Assembly: GCA_903917425.1 (NCBI GenBank)
Contig: CAIXAQ010000759.1
Location: 1 to 33,207 of the forward strand
Direction of reading: 5' to 3'
Length of the DNA stretch: 33,207 nucleotides
Source of the DNA: an uncultured Bacteroidales bacterium
GTDB lineage: Bacteria > Bacteroidota > Bacteroidia > Bacteroidales > UBA4417
The position numbers and the translations under genes were made by a program. The notes under the pieces are model-generated. The model was not told where the DNA came from, made no database searches, and was given only the letters and a program-made list of their open reading frames with translations. Shown here one piece after another: positions 24,501-32,685 of this stretch (the stretch's first letter is position 1; every line of letters begins with the position of its first letter).

Positions 24501-24557
24501 CTACAAAAGTAGCAATTTGCAACAAAAGTAGCAATTTGCAACAAAAACAACAATATG
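24501..24557 (-). promoter_or_regulatory. Three-unit 19-bp tandem repeat combining palindromes and -7 promoter motifs
   Basis: Units at 24501-24519, 24520-24538 and 24539-24557 follow CAACAAAAGTAGCAATTTG, the third being degenerate. Units 1 and 2 each carry minus-strand TACTTTTG (24511-24504 and 24530-24523), an exact TAnnTTTG. The copy at 24530 has a TTG 17 bp upstream, the normal spacing. GCTAC-AAAA-GTAGC (24500-24513) is a perfect palindrome overlapping the -7 element, which is what an operator would look like. The transcript would run toward the FN3K-like gene. Confidence 0.6.
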
Positions 24558-24778
24558 CAACAATTCATGAAACTTTTACTATTCACGAGTATTCATAAAA
24601 AGCTTAATATAAGCATGTTAGCTAAACAATTATTTTTTGGCCTAATTTTTGTTTTAGTCAAAAATGCGTGAGAGTAATGAATTTCTTCATTCATAAAATG
24701 TGTTGTTGAAACACTACTGTTAAAAAAAGAAAATCCTTTTTCGCGAGACACATACAAAATTACATTAATACATACAAA

Positions 24779-27700
24779 ATGTTTATGAAAACCATACAAA
24801 TGTTAAAGACAGCAACCAAAGCGGCAGCAGCTTTAGTTTTTTTGCTGATACTTTTAAGCCAGACTTCCTGCAAGAAAGCAGATGACTCATCTTCCAATGT
24901 GCCGACTAAATTTACTGATTTGGTGGTGGATCCTTCCTTTCAGTTCGACAATTTCATCAACCTCGAGGTTTCTGTGAGCATACCTGCTGTTTCCGGAACG
25001 CAATTGGTTTCAGTGATTCAGCTTTATGAAGATGATCCTAAAGCCGGTGGAAAAGTGATTGCAACCGGTGCAGTTAGCAGTAATTTGCAGTATAAAACTT
25101 CCGTTAGGGTAGCTTCGCGGCTGAAAGAACTCTGGATCGGGAAAATTTCGCCTTTAGGATTAAACGAATACGTTGCAGTTCCTATTAAAAGTACTACGCT
25201 TACTTATTCGTTCGGGCAATCCGGATTGAAATCGATGGATGGAATGGAGTCGAATGATTGCAATACAGGAACTTCCATTACAGTGAATGGCTCTTACACC
25301 ATCAATTCCGGACAAACATCGGTCGTTCAGCCCGGAGTATTGCTCAGCAACCTGAAATTAACCATTAATTCGGGCGGAACGGTCAGGGTTTGTGGCACGG
25401 CTAACATTACTTCGCTAAGCAGCACGGGCAAATTAATCGTTTCACCTTCGGGATATGTAACTGTTCCGATCTCTAATTTAGATGGAACGGTTGAGAACTT
25501 CGGCACAGCAAATTTTGCCCAGTCAGGAGAAGAAGGAAACTTACGGATCAGCAGTGGAGCAACCATTCACAATTGGGGTGCACTTACTATATCGAATGAC
25601 TTGAGTGTAAGGGGTATGTTCATAAACGAACACCAAACTACTGTTACGGGAAAAATACTAACCGAGGATAACGGAAGGATACTGAATTATTGCCAGTTGT
25701 TTTGCAATAACAATTCATCGGAAGAGGCATTTAAGATTACAACGGGATCAGCATCAAATCCCGGATTAGTGAACAACCCGAACGGGTACATTAAGATTAC
25801 GGGAAAAATGAATGTTACCGGCCAGGGCTACGTCTCACTGGGTTTGCAAAGCCTGATCGAAACCGGGACATTAAATGTTGAAGGCTTTATTGCCGGTTCA
25901 GCATCGCAAGGATCCCAGATTCATGCGCTGAGTTCATCTTCAAGCAGAATATCAGCGGCTACACTTTCAGGTTATATTGATATTTGGGCTTCATCTGTCA
26001 GTCCAAAAACTGGCACGTTTGGTTCTCACGTCACCTGGCACAATCCGGGTTACACCATTCCATCGCAGGACTGCAGCGCACCGGTAGCGCCCACGATTAC
26101 AAGCTCACTCACAGCCGCAGGTATGACCGGTACACCTATTACTCCTTACATAATTACTGCAACCGGAACTGACCCGATCAACTATACTGCCACTAACCTT
26201 CCTGACGGGCTTACTTTCAACGCTTCAACACACACAATTAGTGGAACACCTACGAATGCACAGGTTAAAAATGTTACCATCACAGCAGATAATTTAATTG
26301 GCGTCAATTCGAAAACTCTTGTGTTTTCCATTATAACACCGGGTTCAGCCCCGGTAATCAGCAGTGCGGTTATAGCACATACACCTGTAAACCAATCTTT
26401 TGTTTATGAAGTGGTTGCAAGCGGTACAGGCCCTGTAACATACAATGCAACCAATCTTCCCTCAGGCTTAACATTCAATTCAACTACCCACGTAATAAAT
26501 GGGATACCAACTTCGGCAGGCACTTTTACCATACCTATTTCGGCAAGTAATAGTTTTGGCAGCAACAATAAAAACCTGGTTCTTACAGTAGGTAATCCAC
26601 CGGTCATAACCAGCAGCCTGACCGCCCATGCTGTTACAGGCCAGCAATTTTCAACTTATACCTTAACGGCATCGGGTTCAGCCCCCATTACATTTGATGC
26701 GTCGAACCTGCCCGCAGGTTTGTATTTCAGCAACGAAACCAATACAATTAACGGCACACCATCGCAGGCAAATGTAGTAAATGTAACACTCACAGCTACA
26801 AGCGAATATGGCAACAGCTCGAAAGTACTTGTAATCACTATTATCGATCCTGTTCAGGCTCCCGCAATTAGCAGTTCTTTATCGGAAGGATGTATTCAAA
26901 ACCAGCCATTCAGCTATGGAATTACGGCAACAGGAACTCATCCAATCACTTATAATGCAACCAACCTGCCTGCCGGATTATCATACAATGCAGATTTTTC
27001 GGTTATAAGCGGGGTACCAACTTCAACAGGAATAACCAATGTGACACTTACTGCTGCCAACAGCGGCGGTAACGATACCAAAACTCTTGTAATTACAGTT
27101 GTTGCACCAGCATTAATAGATGCTGACGGGGATGGTGTTTCCGATGCACTGGATGCCTATCCAAATGATGCCACGCGCGCCTTCAATTCGTACTACCCCA
27201 ATGAAACTGATTTTGCTTCCTACGCGTTCGAGGATCTTTGGCCTGCTTACGGCGATTACGACTGTAACGACCTGGTTATGAATTTTAACTATAAAATTGT
27301 TACCAATTCCCAGAATAAGATTGTTGACCTGGTTAGTAAATTCAAAATAAAGTCATCCGGGGCTTCTTTCGACAATGGTTTTGGTGTATCATTAAATGTG
27401 GCTCCAGCCAATGTGGCAAGCGTAACAGGATGCATTAAAGTAGGCACTGTAGTTAACATTGATCCCAAAGGTTATGAATCGGGGCACACCACAAACACGG
27501 TAATTATCCCGGTAGATGCAGTAAATACGCTGTTAGGCCGTTCGCTGATAAATGCTGTACATGGAGGATACGCGGTACAAACAGAGGTACAAACTGTGAC
27601 AGTTCATTTGTCAACACCACAAACCAGCATAGGCACAGCTCCATACAACCCGTTTATCTTCGTAAACCAGGATCGTGGAAAAGAAATACATTTGAAGGAC

Positions 27701-27964
27701 CATGCACCAACTCAATTGGCTAACCCGGTATATTTCGGCTCATTAAACGATGCTTCGGATCCTGGAGCGGGATTGTATTACCGCTCGAAATCGGGCTTGC
27801 CTTTTGCTATAGAAGTCCCGAATGATTTTGTCTATCCGGTTGAAAAGGCAGATCTACTGCAAACATACCTTCACTATGCCGAATGGGCTCAGTCATCAGG
27901 AACCATTTATACTGACTGGTATATGAATAAGACCGGTTACCGGAATACAGCTAATATTTATTAA
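24779..27964 (+). CDS. LruC-domain surface lipoprotein with four Ig-like putative (He_PIG) domains
   Basis: This 1061-residue protein has a lipoprotein signal peptide (LLSQTSC, Cys31). The ATG at 24785 is an alternative start two residues on. Residues ~40-430 form a Ser/Thr/Gly-rich beta region with repeated short strands (LKLTINSGGTVRVCGTANIT), suggesting a beta-helix. Four tandem He_PIG-type domains follow at ~433-520, 523-606, 606-692 and 694-778, each with the pattern (A/P)xITSS...TATG..PI.Y.ATNLP.GL.F......I.GTP. A Ca-binding thrombospondin-3-like DADGDGVSDALDAYP leads into the C-terminal LruC domain (AFEDLWPAYGDYDCNDLVMNF). LruC proteins occur in Bacteroidota and related groups and in Leptospira and are surface-exposed; the likely role is adhesion or binding of a matrix or polymer. 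It is monocistronic and ends at a hairpin. Family call firm, ligand unknown. Confidence 0.9.
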   Translation: MFMKTIQMLKTATKAAAALVFLLILLSQTSCKKADDSSSNVPTKFTDLVVDPSFQFDNFINLEVSVSIPAVSGTQLVSVIQLYEDDPKAGGKVIATGAVSSNLQYKTSVRVASRLKELWIGKISPLGLNEYVAVPIKSTTLTYSFGQSGLKSMDGMESNDCNTGTSITVNGSYTINSGQTSVVQPGVLLSNLKLTINSGGTVRVCGTANITSLSSTGKLIVSPSGYVTVPISNLDGTVENFGTANFAQSGEEGNLRISSGATIHNWGALTISNDLSVRGMFINEHQTTVTGKILTEDNGRILNYCQLFCNNNSSEEAFKITTGSASNPGLVNNPNGYIKITGKMNVTGQGYVSLGLQSLIETGTLNVEGFIAGSASQGSQIHALSSSSSRISAATLSGYIDIWASSVSPKTGTFGSHVTWHNPGYTIPSQDCSAPVAPTITSSLTAAGMTGTPITPYIITATGTDPINYTATNLPDGLTFNASTHTISGTPTNAQVKNVTITADNLIGVNSKTLVFSIITPGSAPVISSAVIAHTPVNQSFVYEVVASGTGPVTYNATNLPSGLTFNSTTHVINGIPTSAGTFTIPISASNSFGSNNKNLVLTVGNPPVITSSLTAHAVTGQQFSTYTLTASGSAPITFDASNLPAGLYFSNETNTINGTPSQANVVNVTLTATSEYGNSSKVLVITIIDPVQAPAISSSLSEGCIQNQPFSYGITATGTHPITYNATNLPAGLSYNADFSVISGVPTSTGITNVTLTAANSGGNDTKTLVITVVAPALIDADGDGVSDALDAYPNDATRAFNSYYPNETDFASYAFEDLWPAYGDYDCNDLVMNFNYKIVTNSQNKIVDLVSKFKIKSSGASFDNGFGVSLNVAPANVASVTGCIKVGTVVNIDPKGYESGHTTNTVIIPVDAVNTLLGRSLINAVHGGYAVQTEVQTVTVHLSTPQTSIGTAPYNPFIFVNQDRGKEIHLKDHAPTQLANPVYFGSLNDASDPGAGLYYRSKSGLPFAIEVPNDFVYPVEKADLLQTYLHYAEWAQSSGTIYTDWYMNKTGYRNTANIY

Positions 27965-27991
27965 ATTTAGCTTGCCTTACTCCATAAAAAC

Positions 27992-28019
27992 AAGTCCCTG
28001 GTCGATTGACCGGGGATTT
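27992..28019. terminator. Bidirectional hairpin between the lipoprotein and SNF2 genes
   Basis: A 12-bp stem, AAGTCCCTGGTC (27992-28003) with GACCGGGGATTT (28008-28019), contains two G-U pairs and a GATT loop. It lies 27 bp after the LruC gene. The minus-strand side is followed by a T-rich run; the plus-strand side has only a weak T tail. Confidence 0.65.
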
Positions 28020-28153
28020 CGTGTTTTATGCTATTCTGGTTATTATTAAGCCAATGAAAACCACGTCTTTAGTTGTTCAAATTCGTCGAACATTTGTGTA
28101 ATCGGCTAAAACAAGTAAAGAAGAGGCCGTGCAGATATAATTTCATTCCGCGA

Positions 28154-30805
28154 TCACACCGGAAGTTTAAATCTCATTATTATCTCTCCGGTCTGTTTGT
28201 TCACTTCTATCGTTTGGCTTTCGAGACCCATATCTTTACCTGTCGACATTTTGAAAAGACCGGCAAGAAATTGCATACCACTATTCATAACCTGTTCAAT
28301 TTCGATAGTTTTTTTATCCTGAACCTCAGTTTCACCAGATTTTTCGGGCGTTTGTACAGCCGCTTCAGGCTGAATTTCTTCCCGCTCCTCCAGCACGTTG
28401 ATGGAGTCGGATTCGGGCAGGTTGTCTTCGATTGAACTAATCTCTGTTTCGGCTACAGCCAAAGCTGGTTCGGATGCGTCGGCTTTTTCAGTTTCGGCAA
28501 TAAACTCTTCTAATTGTTGAATAAACTGGGAACGGCCTTTGGTCGAGAAATCGACCGAATTGGTTTCGCTCGAACCATCAAGCACGCCATCGAAAAGGTT
28601 TTGCTTTACCAGCAAGCCGGATGCAATCTGCGACTCGATGGAGTTGCGGGTAATGAAATTAAAAACAGTGAGTTTGTTGCTTTTCTGCCCCAGGCGGTCG
28701 ATGCGCCCGATGCGCTGGTTCTTTTTGGCCGGGTTCCATGGAAGTTCGAAATTGATAAGTGTGTCGGCAACCTGGAGATTCAGACCGGTTCCCCCGGCTT
28801 CGGTGGAAAGAAATATTTTGCAATGCGGATTAGTTTCGAATTTGCGTATCAGTTCGCCCCGCAGTTTCACCGGAACGCTGCCGTTGAGTTCGGCAAAACC
28901 GATGTTGTTCTCGCGCAGAATATGCCCGATAAGTTTGTGAACCTTTATCCATTCCGAAAAAATAATGATTTTACGATCCGAATTTTTCACATCCAGTTTC
29001 TCGAGAAGTATGTATTTCAGTTCCTCTAATTTGGGCGACTCGTTGGTTTCTTCATCAATCAGGTACGTGGAATCGCACACCATGCGCATGCTTGCCAGCA
29101 GAAGCTGCAGTTTTTGCAGGTCGTAAGGGGTAAGGAATTTCTTACGTATAATCTGCGCAATACCTTTTGCGTACCCAGCGTGGTAATCAGCCTGTAAGGG
29201 CGATAAATTCAGAGGCACGTTTATCTGCTGCAGGTCTGGTAACTGGTCCAATACTTTCCTTTTTTCGCGTCGTATCAATATGGGTTCGAGCCGTTTGTTC
29301 AGGTTTTGCAGGTTGTAATACCCGTTTATCTTGTTGTGTTTTTCGGGATCGAACAGGCAATGCTGGTACGAAAATTCCCACAAAGGCCCGAAGAAATATG
29401 GGTTTATGGCTCCGACGATAGAAAAGATGTCAATCAGCCGGTTTTCGATGGGTGTGCCGGTAATAACCAATACATGTTTGAAGTGTAACCTGCGGATGGA
29501 CGAAGCCGTTTTTGTTTCGAAGTTTTTGATGCGCTGCGCCTCGTCGAGGATCAGGAAGTCGAAACCTGCCTTGTTGAGTGCCAGGTGGTCGCGAAGGATG
29601 GTTTCGTAATTAACTATAAAAAAGAAGTGATCCTTGTCCTGGTATTGTCGTTCGCGTTCGTCAGGAAGTCCCTGTATGACCAAGGCTGTTTCATCCGAAA
29701 ACTTTTCGATCTCTTTTTTCCATTGCTCCTTCAGCGAAGCCGGGCAAACCACTAACGTCTTTTTGAAATCGAAAATATTCTTTTTCAGAACAGCTGTGGC
29801 AATGGCCTGTATCGTTTTCCCCAAACCCATATCGTCGGCAATAATAACAGCCTTGCGGAAAAGGGCAAAATCTACTCCTTCTTTCTGATACGGATAAAGC
29901 TCTGCTTTTATGGCAGAATAATCGGGGTCATAGTCTGCTCTTAAGTTTTCGAGTACCTCTTCTTCAAAAGCAGATTCAATTTTTTCCTGCACTTCGGGCC
30001 TGATGCGTATGCGCGGGTACTGCCCGGCAGCTTCAATAAAACCGAGGAATTTTTTAAGTTCAGAGTCTTCGATAAATGACGATTTTTTGAAATACCTCGA
30101 TATCAGAAGTTGCTCATCCACTGGCATGGTATGTGGGTAATGCCAGGTGATTTTATATTCGTTGAGCGGATCGCAAAACACCTCGATGAAAGGAAAAGTC
30201 TTGTTCAGCCTGTCGTAAAGAGCTTTGTCCTCTTTCAGTTTTTGAAAAGCGAACATGATATGCTTGGTAGTACCCAGTTTGTTGAGGCGCGAATCCATAC
30301 TGTCGCTGTAGCCGGTTTCATTTTCGAAATCGCGCAGAAAGACTTTATATTTTATCCCGGTATCGCTCATCAGGATATGGTCACCGTGGATATTCGCGGC
30401 CCATTTCATGCGGTATTTGGCTTTCATGGCTTTTTGCATGCGTTCCTCCATCACCCTCTTTACCATTCCTTCGCGGGTGTATTTCTTGTGTTCAACAGGC
30501 TCTTTGGGATCGAGAAACTTCAGTTCATTTTCGACCTGAAGCAAACAAGCATAGGTATTCCGGTTCCAATCCACACGAACACCGTCCTGAGCCGGAAAAA
30601 CATCCTCATCCATAATATGAAGCGAATATTCAACCTGACCGCCACCGTTTAGAGAATCGACAATCAGTTCGAATTTGACTCCCGATTGCGATAAAACCTG
30701 GCAATCGTTGTTATTGAAAATAATTTCGCCTAACGCAAGTTCCTTTCTGTCAGGAATATTTTGAAGTTTATCTATCTGTGTTTTAATTACTGACTTTATA
30801 TCCAT
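28154..30805 (-). CDS. SNF2-family DNA-dependent ATPase/helicase, complete
   Basis: This 883-residue protein has an ATPase core at ~300-715. Motifs are YPYQKEGVDFALF, Walker A IIADDMGLGKT (Lys330), CPASLKEQW, DEAQ (421-424), ITGTPIENR (448-456), then in lobe 2 KIIIFSEW, STEAGGTGLNLQVAD and QRIGRIDRLGQ. The N-terminal 300 residues resemble no domain I can name; they include a charged helix (MVKRVMEERMQKAMKAKYRMKW). After the core come ~90 acidic, probably disordered residues and a small C-terminal segment (QFLAGLFKMSTGKDMG). It has no SWIM zinc finger of its own and no SWIM-protein neighbour. It likely remodels DNA-protein complexes such as stalled RNA polymerase, in the manner of RapA-like proteins; this is family-level inference. 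A promoter motif lies 56 bp upstream. Confidence 0.93.
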   Translation of the reverse strand: MDIKSVIKTQIDKLQNIPDRKELALGEIIFNNNDCQVLSQSGVKFELIVDSLNGGGQVEYSLHIMDEDVFPAQDGVRVDWNRNTYACLLQVENELKFLDPKEPVEHKKYTREGMVKRVMEERMQKAMKAKYRMKWAANIHGDHILMSDTGIKYKVFLRDFENETGYSDSMDSRLNKLGTTKHIMFAFQKLKEDKALYDRLNKTFPFIEVFCDPLNEYKITWHYPHTMPVDEQLLISRYFKKSSFIEDSELKKFLGFIEAAGQYPRIRIRPEVQEKIESAFEEEVLENLRADYDPDYSAIKAELYPYQKEGVDFALFRKAVIIADDMGLGKTIQAIATAVLKKNIFDFKKTLVVCPASLKEQWKKEIEKFSDETALVIQGLPDERERQYQDKDHFFFIVNYETILRDHLALNKAGFDFLILDEAQRIKNFETKTASSIRRLHFKHVLVITGTPIENRLIDIFSIVGAINPYFFGPLWEFSYQHCLFDPEKHNKINGYYNLQNLNKRLEPILIRREKRKVLDQLPDLQQINVPLNLSPLQADYHAGYAKGIAQIIRKKFLTPYDLQKLQLLLASMRMVCDSTYLIDEETNESPKLEELKYILLEKLDVKNSDRKIIIFSEWIKVHKLIGHILRENNIGFAELNGSVPVKLRGELIRKFETNPHCKIFLSTEAGGTGLNLQVADTLINFELPWNPAKKNQRIGRIDRLGQKSNKLTVFNFITRNSIESQIASGLLVKQNLFDGVLDGSSETNSVDFSTKGRSQFIQQLEEFIAETEKADASEPALAVAETEISSIEDNLPESDSINVLEEREEIQPEAAVQTPEKSGETEVQDKKTIEIEQVMNSGMQFLAGLFKMSTGKDMGLESQTIEVNKQTGEIIMRFKLPV

Positions 30806-31106
30806 GATGATAAGATTTAGTGTATTTATTTTCTGAAGTCAGAGAATAGGTTTAAGGCTTCAAATATACTTAAGATTTTTTGTTTTGAGGTTACGTGGAT
30901 ATTACATCGAAACCGATCGGCAAAACATTTGGCGGGAGACTCCGGGCCTTCATTTTCGAAATCAGAATATTTTCGACTTCAATATTTATTAATTTTCCTG
31001 GTCGTTAGTCCCGACAAATCTTCTTAATTTAGCCTTTGGAATAAAGATGACAATCCTTTGATTAGCGCCTTTTGGGAGCAACCAATTTTTTTTTAACGTA
31101 AAGTAT
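30806..31106. promoter_or_regulatory. Divergent gap between the SNF2 gene and the M14 peptidase gene
   Basis: This 301-bp AT-rich gap has a clear minus-strand -7 element for the SNF2 gene. For the M14 gene only a loose match, TAGCCTTTG (one extra base), appears at ~31029-31037. No repeat or RNA gene is apparent. Confidence 0.45.
30861..30868 (-). promoter_or_regulatory. -7 promoter element of the SNF2 gene
   Basis: TATATTTG on the minus strand matches TAnnTTTG exactly, 56 bp before the ATG at 30805. It is the same octamer as at the M28 gene. No good -33 TTG is visible. Confidence 0.5.
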
Positions 31107-32609
31107 ATGAATAAATTACCCGTTTTTATTTTGATCAGTTTTGTATTTGCATCACACCTTTTGGCACAACAAATTTCCACACCCCTCGAGAAGAACAAGT
31201 ATCAGAAAGTTACTTCGTATGATGAATTGTCGGCATTTGTCAATTTAATGGATGAAAAATCGGGTCTGGTAAAAGTTGAAATCATAGGGCAAAGCGTACA
31301 GGGAAGAAATTTATATGCTTTGAAGTTTTCTACGTCGGAATTCGGACAGGATAAATCGAAAATCAAAGTTCTTTTTATGGCACAGCAGCATGGCAACGAG
31401 CAATCGGGCAAGGAAGGGGCATTGCTCTTGGCACAAGCCATGCTTAAGCCCGAAAACAGGTACCTGTTGGATAAAATTGATCTCGCGATCGTTCCGCAAA
31501 TGAACCCAGATGGCTCCGAAGCCAACAAAAGGCGTAACGGGAATGCCACCGACCTCAACCGCAATCATCTCATTCTTTCCGAACCCGAAACCATGGCTTT
31601 GCATCGGTTTTTCGACAAATACCTGTTCGAAGTTACTATGGATGTGCATGAATATTCGCCTTATGGCGAGGACTGGGAAAAATATGGTCACCGTAAAAAT
31701 GCCGAAGAAACTCTTGGCGGTACTACCAATCCGAATGTTTCGGAAAATATCAGGCAAATATCGGAAACCGAAGTCCTGCCTTTTGTTCTTAACTACCTGA
31801 GCCAGAATAAATATACGTCTTTTGAGTACTGTCCCGGAGGACCACCGGAGATAGATTATATCAGGCACAGCACATTCGATATTAACGATGGCAGGCAGAG
31901 TTTCGGGATATTGAATACTTTATCGTTCATACAGGAAGGGAAAAACGGCGAAGATAATTTTATTGAAAACCTGCAACGCCGGGCTGAAGGACAAATGTGC
32001 GGTATGCGGGGCATGTTGGAATATGTAAGCCTTCATAAAAATGAAATTAAAAAGATGGTTGAATCCGACCGTAAAATCCTGGTTTCCGGTAAATCAAATC
32101 CAAAGGTTTCCATACAGTCGGATCATTTCGGCAACGGGCAGAAACTTTCCCTTCCTATGTACTCATATTCGACGCATAAGGATACAGTCGTGATCGTAAA
32201 TGATTACCGGCCGGTGGTAAAAACGCTGTACGATGTGCAGAAACCTGAGGGTTACCTGGTTCCCAAACAAGCTAAAGACCTGGTGGAATGGGTTGGTAAA
32301 CATGAACTCATCATTACAGAATTCAAAAAACAGAAAAACCAGGAAATTGAGCAGTATTTTATTAAAGGTATAGATTCAATTGATTTTGAAAGAGATATGA
32401 TAATTAATCCTGTGGTTGAGACAAAGATTTTTGAAGGTGAAATTAACGCTTCCGACTATTTGTTTATTCCTACAGCACAACTAAAAGGCAATATGATAGT
32501 GTTGGCACTCGAACCAAAATCGGAACTCGGCCTTGTAACCTACGAACCATTCAGGTATTTGCTTAAAACCGGGGAAACTTTTCCAGTGCTGAGAGTAGTG
32601 AAGAAGTAA
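31107..32609 (+). CDS. Exported M14-family zinc carboxypeptidase-like protein
   Basis: This 500-residue protein has a signal peptide (1-20, SHLLA). The M14 catalytic domain spans ~35-310. Zinc ligands are in QQHGNEQSGKE (His95, Glu98) and MDVHEY (His181). Substrate-binding residues are in NPDGSEANKRRN and DLNRNH (Arg152), and the general base is Glu277 in LSFIQEGKNG. The sequence after ~310 is an unassigned beta-rich C-terminal region (~190 residues), larger than the minimal family. M14 enzymes remove C-terminal residues from peptides, or gamma-D-Glu-linked residues from muropeptides; which applies cannot be told here. It is exported, so it acts in the periplasm or outside. An enolase-superfamily gene follows 76 bp downstream and may be co-transcribed. 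Confidence 0.9.
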   Translation: MNKLPVFILISFVFASHLLAQQISTPLEKNKYQKVTSYDELSAFVNLMDEKSGLVKVEIIGQSVQGRNLYALKFSTSEFGQDKSKIKVLFMAQQHGNEQSGKEGALLLAQAMLKPENRYLLDKIDLAIVPQMNPDGSEANKRRNGNATDLNRNHLILSEPETMALHRFFDKYLFEVTMDVHEYSPYGEDWEKYGHRKNAEETLGGTTNPNVSENIRQISETEVLPFVLNYLSQNKYTSFEYCPGGPPEIDYIRHSTFDINDGRQSFGILNTLSFIQEGKNGEDNFIENLQRRAEGQMCGMRGMLEYVSLHKNEIKKMVESDRKILVSGKSNPKVSIQSDHFGNGQKLSLPMYSYSTHKDTVVIVNDYRPVVKTLYDVQKPEGYLVPKQAKDLVEWVGKHELIITEFKKQKNQEIEQYFIKGIDSIDFERDMIINPVVETKIFEGEINASDYLFIPTAQLKGNMIVLALEPKSELGLVTYEPFRYLLKTGETFPVLRVVKK

Positions 32610-32648
32610 TTTCAGATAGGAATGGTACTAAAAGAAATTCTCCTTTTG

Positions 32649-32680
32649 AAAACCCCTAAACCCAAACCCCCAAACCCTAA
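32649..32680. repeat. Telomere-like C/A-rich tract before the last gene
   Basis: A 32-bp tract of irregular A3/C3-5 units (CCCTAAACCCAAACCCCC core) ends five bases before the ATG at 32686. It has the same composition and position as the tract before the cyanophycinase gene. Confidence 0.8.
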
Positions 32681-32685
32681 CACCT

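Larger units (their letters stand above)
24119..24778. other. 660-bp divergent gap with palindrome, tandem promoter-like repeats and a possible tiny ORF
   Basis: The gap lies between the divergent FN3K-like and LruC lipoprotein genes. It holds an imperfect palindrome (24271-24299), a possible 35-codon minus-strand ORF (24381-24488), a 19-bp three-unit repeat (24501-24557) and a direct repeat, ACATACAAAAT, at 24750-24760 and 24770-24780. The second copy of that direct repeat overlaps the first ATG of the lipoprotein gene. No clear plus-strand promoter is visible. The length and content are compatible with the remnant of a lost gene that once used the repeat promoter. Confidence 0.55.

Noticed and set aside
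26080..27110. Repetitive DNA that could be taken for a repeat array
   Set aside because: The repetition is at protein level (four He_PIG domains of ~85 residues) with diverged DNA, so it is neither a CRISPR nor a satellite.
28514..29029. Plus-strand open frame of 171 codons opposite the SNF2 gene
   Set aside because: It is antisense to the conserved helicase lobe, with no start context or motif.
31311..31868. Minus-strand open frame of 185 codons opposite the M14 peptidase
   Set aside because: It covers the zinc-binding region of the real gene on the other strand, and its product resembles no family.
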